Source: Cyanobium sp. NIES-981
GTDB lineage: Bacteria; Cyanobacteriota; Cyanobacteriia; PCC-6307; Cyanobiaceae
DNA length: 6,547 bases
Assembly: GCA_945907085.1 (NCBI GenBank)
Contig: CAMDSS010000107.1
Coordinates: forward strand, 1 to 6,547
Direction: 5' to 3'
Position numbers and translations under genes: made by a program. The notes beneath the pieces were generated by a model. It saw only the letters and a program-made list of their open reading frames with translations, was not told where the DNA came from and searched no databases. This document shows positions 6,291-6,547 of this stretch, piece by piece; the first letter of the stretch is position 1; each line of letters starts with the position of its first letter.

Positions 6291-6547
6291 ATGAGAACGG
6301 CAACCCAAAGCAACCTTGGCCGCGAAACCGGCGGCGCAGCCGTCATGGAGAAAGCACCGGAACGGGTGCGCAAGCCCTCTCCCCGCTACAAGGTGCTGCT
6401 CCACAACGATCCGGTGAACACCATGGAATACGTGGTGGTCACCTTGCGGCAGGTGGTGCCCTCGCTCAGCGAACAAGATGCCATCGCCGTCATGGTTGAA
6501 ACCCACAACACCGGCGTGGGCCTTGTGATCGTCTGCGACCTGGAGCC
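6291..6547 (+). CDS. clpS: ATP-dependent Clp protease adaptor ClpS, 3' end beyond the window
   Basis: Small adaptor that binds N-degron substrates and delivers them to the Clp chaperone-protease, in cyanobacteria ClpC with the ClpP/R core; cytoplasmic. 85 codons are visible and the frame runs off the right edge with roughly the last fifth missing. The folded domain starts near residue 32 (RYKVLLHNDPVNTMEYV). N39-D40 correspond to the E. coli N34-D35 pair that holds the substrate amino group, M45 to the gatekeeper M40, and H72 to H66 in the binding pocket. The stretch HNTGVGLVIVCDLE is typical of cyanobacterial ClpS. The first ATG (6291) gives a flexible 30-residue N-terminal arm; the ATG at 6345 (M19) is an alternative start, and neither has a clear Shine-Dalgarno. 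It follows dapL by 7 bases on the same strand with no terminator between, so it is probably in the same operon. Confidence 0.95.
   Translation, partial: MRTATQSNLGRETGGAAVMEKAPERVRKPSPRYKVLLHNDPVNTMEYVVVTLRQVVPSLSEQDAIAVMVETHNTGVGLVIVCDLE

Noticed and set aside
6345..6547. Internal ATG (M19) as the clpS start
   Set aside because: Possible, but ClpS proteins normally carry a flexible N-terminal arm, the first ATG is 7 bases after dapL as in a tight operon, and neither start has a better ribosome-binding site.

Overview
The window is a GC-rich stretch of a cyanobacterial chromosome. The proteins it encodes match, from memory, the picocyanobacterial (Synechococcus/Cyanobium/Prochlorococcus) versions of RNase E, LL-diaminopimelate aminotransferase and ClpS. 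High GC favours a Cyanobium- or Synechococcus-like organism over most Prochlorococcus. By eye I found no perfect copy of the HIP1 octamer GCGATCGC that is abundant in many other cyanobacteria, which fits that clade. This is a recognition-based judgement; no search was run.

Layout. Minus strand, right to left: a fused radical SAM/DUF2344 protein of unknown function (about 4959 down to 2290), a 450-base gap that should contain the 5' leader of rne, then rne itself from 1839 off the left edge. Plus strand, left to right: dapL (5057-6283), then clpS starting 7 bases later (6291) and running off the right edge. The radical SAM gene and dapL diverge from a region of about 97 bases (4960-5056) that probably carries both promoters. 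All four genes are intact as far as they are visible; there are no mobile elements, tRNAs, rRNAs or CRISPR arrays.

How the genes relate. RNase E starts most mRNA decay and RNA processing. DapL makes LL-diaminopimelate for lysine and peptidoglycan. ClpS feeds N-degron substrates to the Clp protease. The radical SAM fusion is the least understood gene. In many bacteria its two halves are separate neighbouring genes next to an RNase E/G gene, and the same neighbourhood appears here, so a role linked to RNA or ribosome maturation is a reasonable guess but not shown.

Points most worth a second look: the radical SAM fusion with a second four-cysteine cluster, upstream of rne; a structured leader before rne with a uridine-rich stretch; two mutually exclusive GC hairpins directly before the dapL start codon; and the RNase E tail, with two Arg/Gly clusters around a better-ordered island followed by degenerate five-residue repeats. 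Two very long antisense reading frames are explained by codon bias and are rejected as genes.
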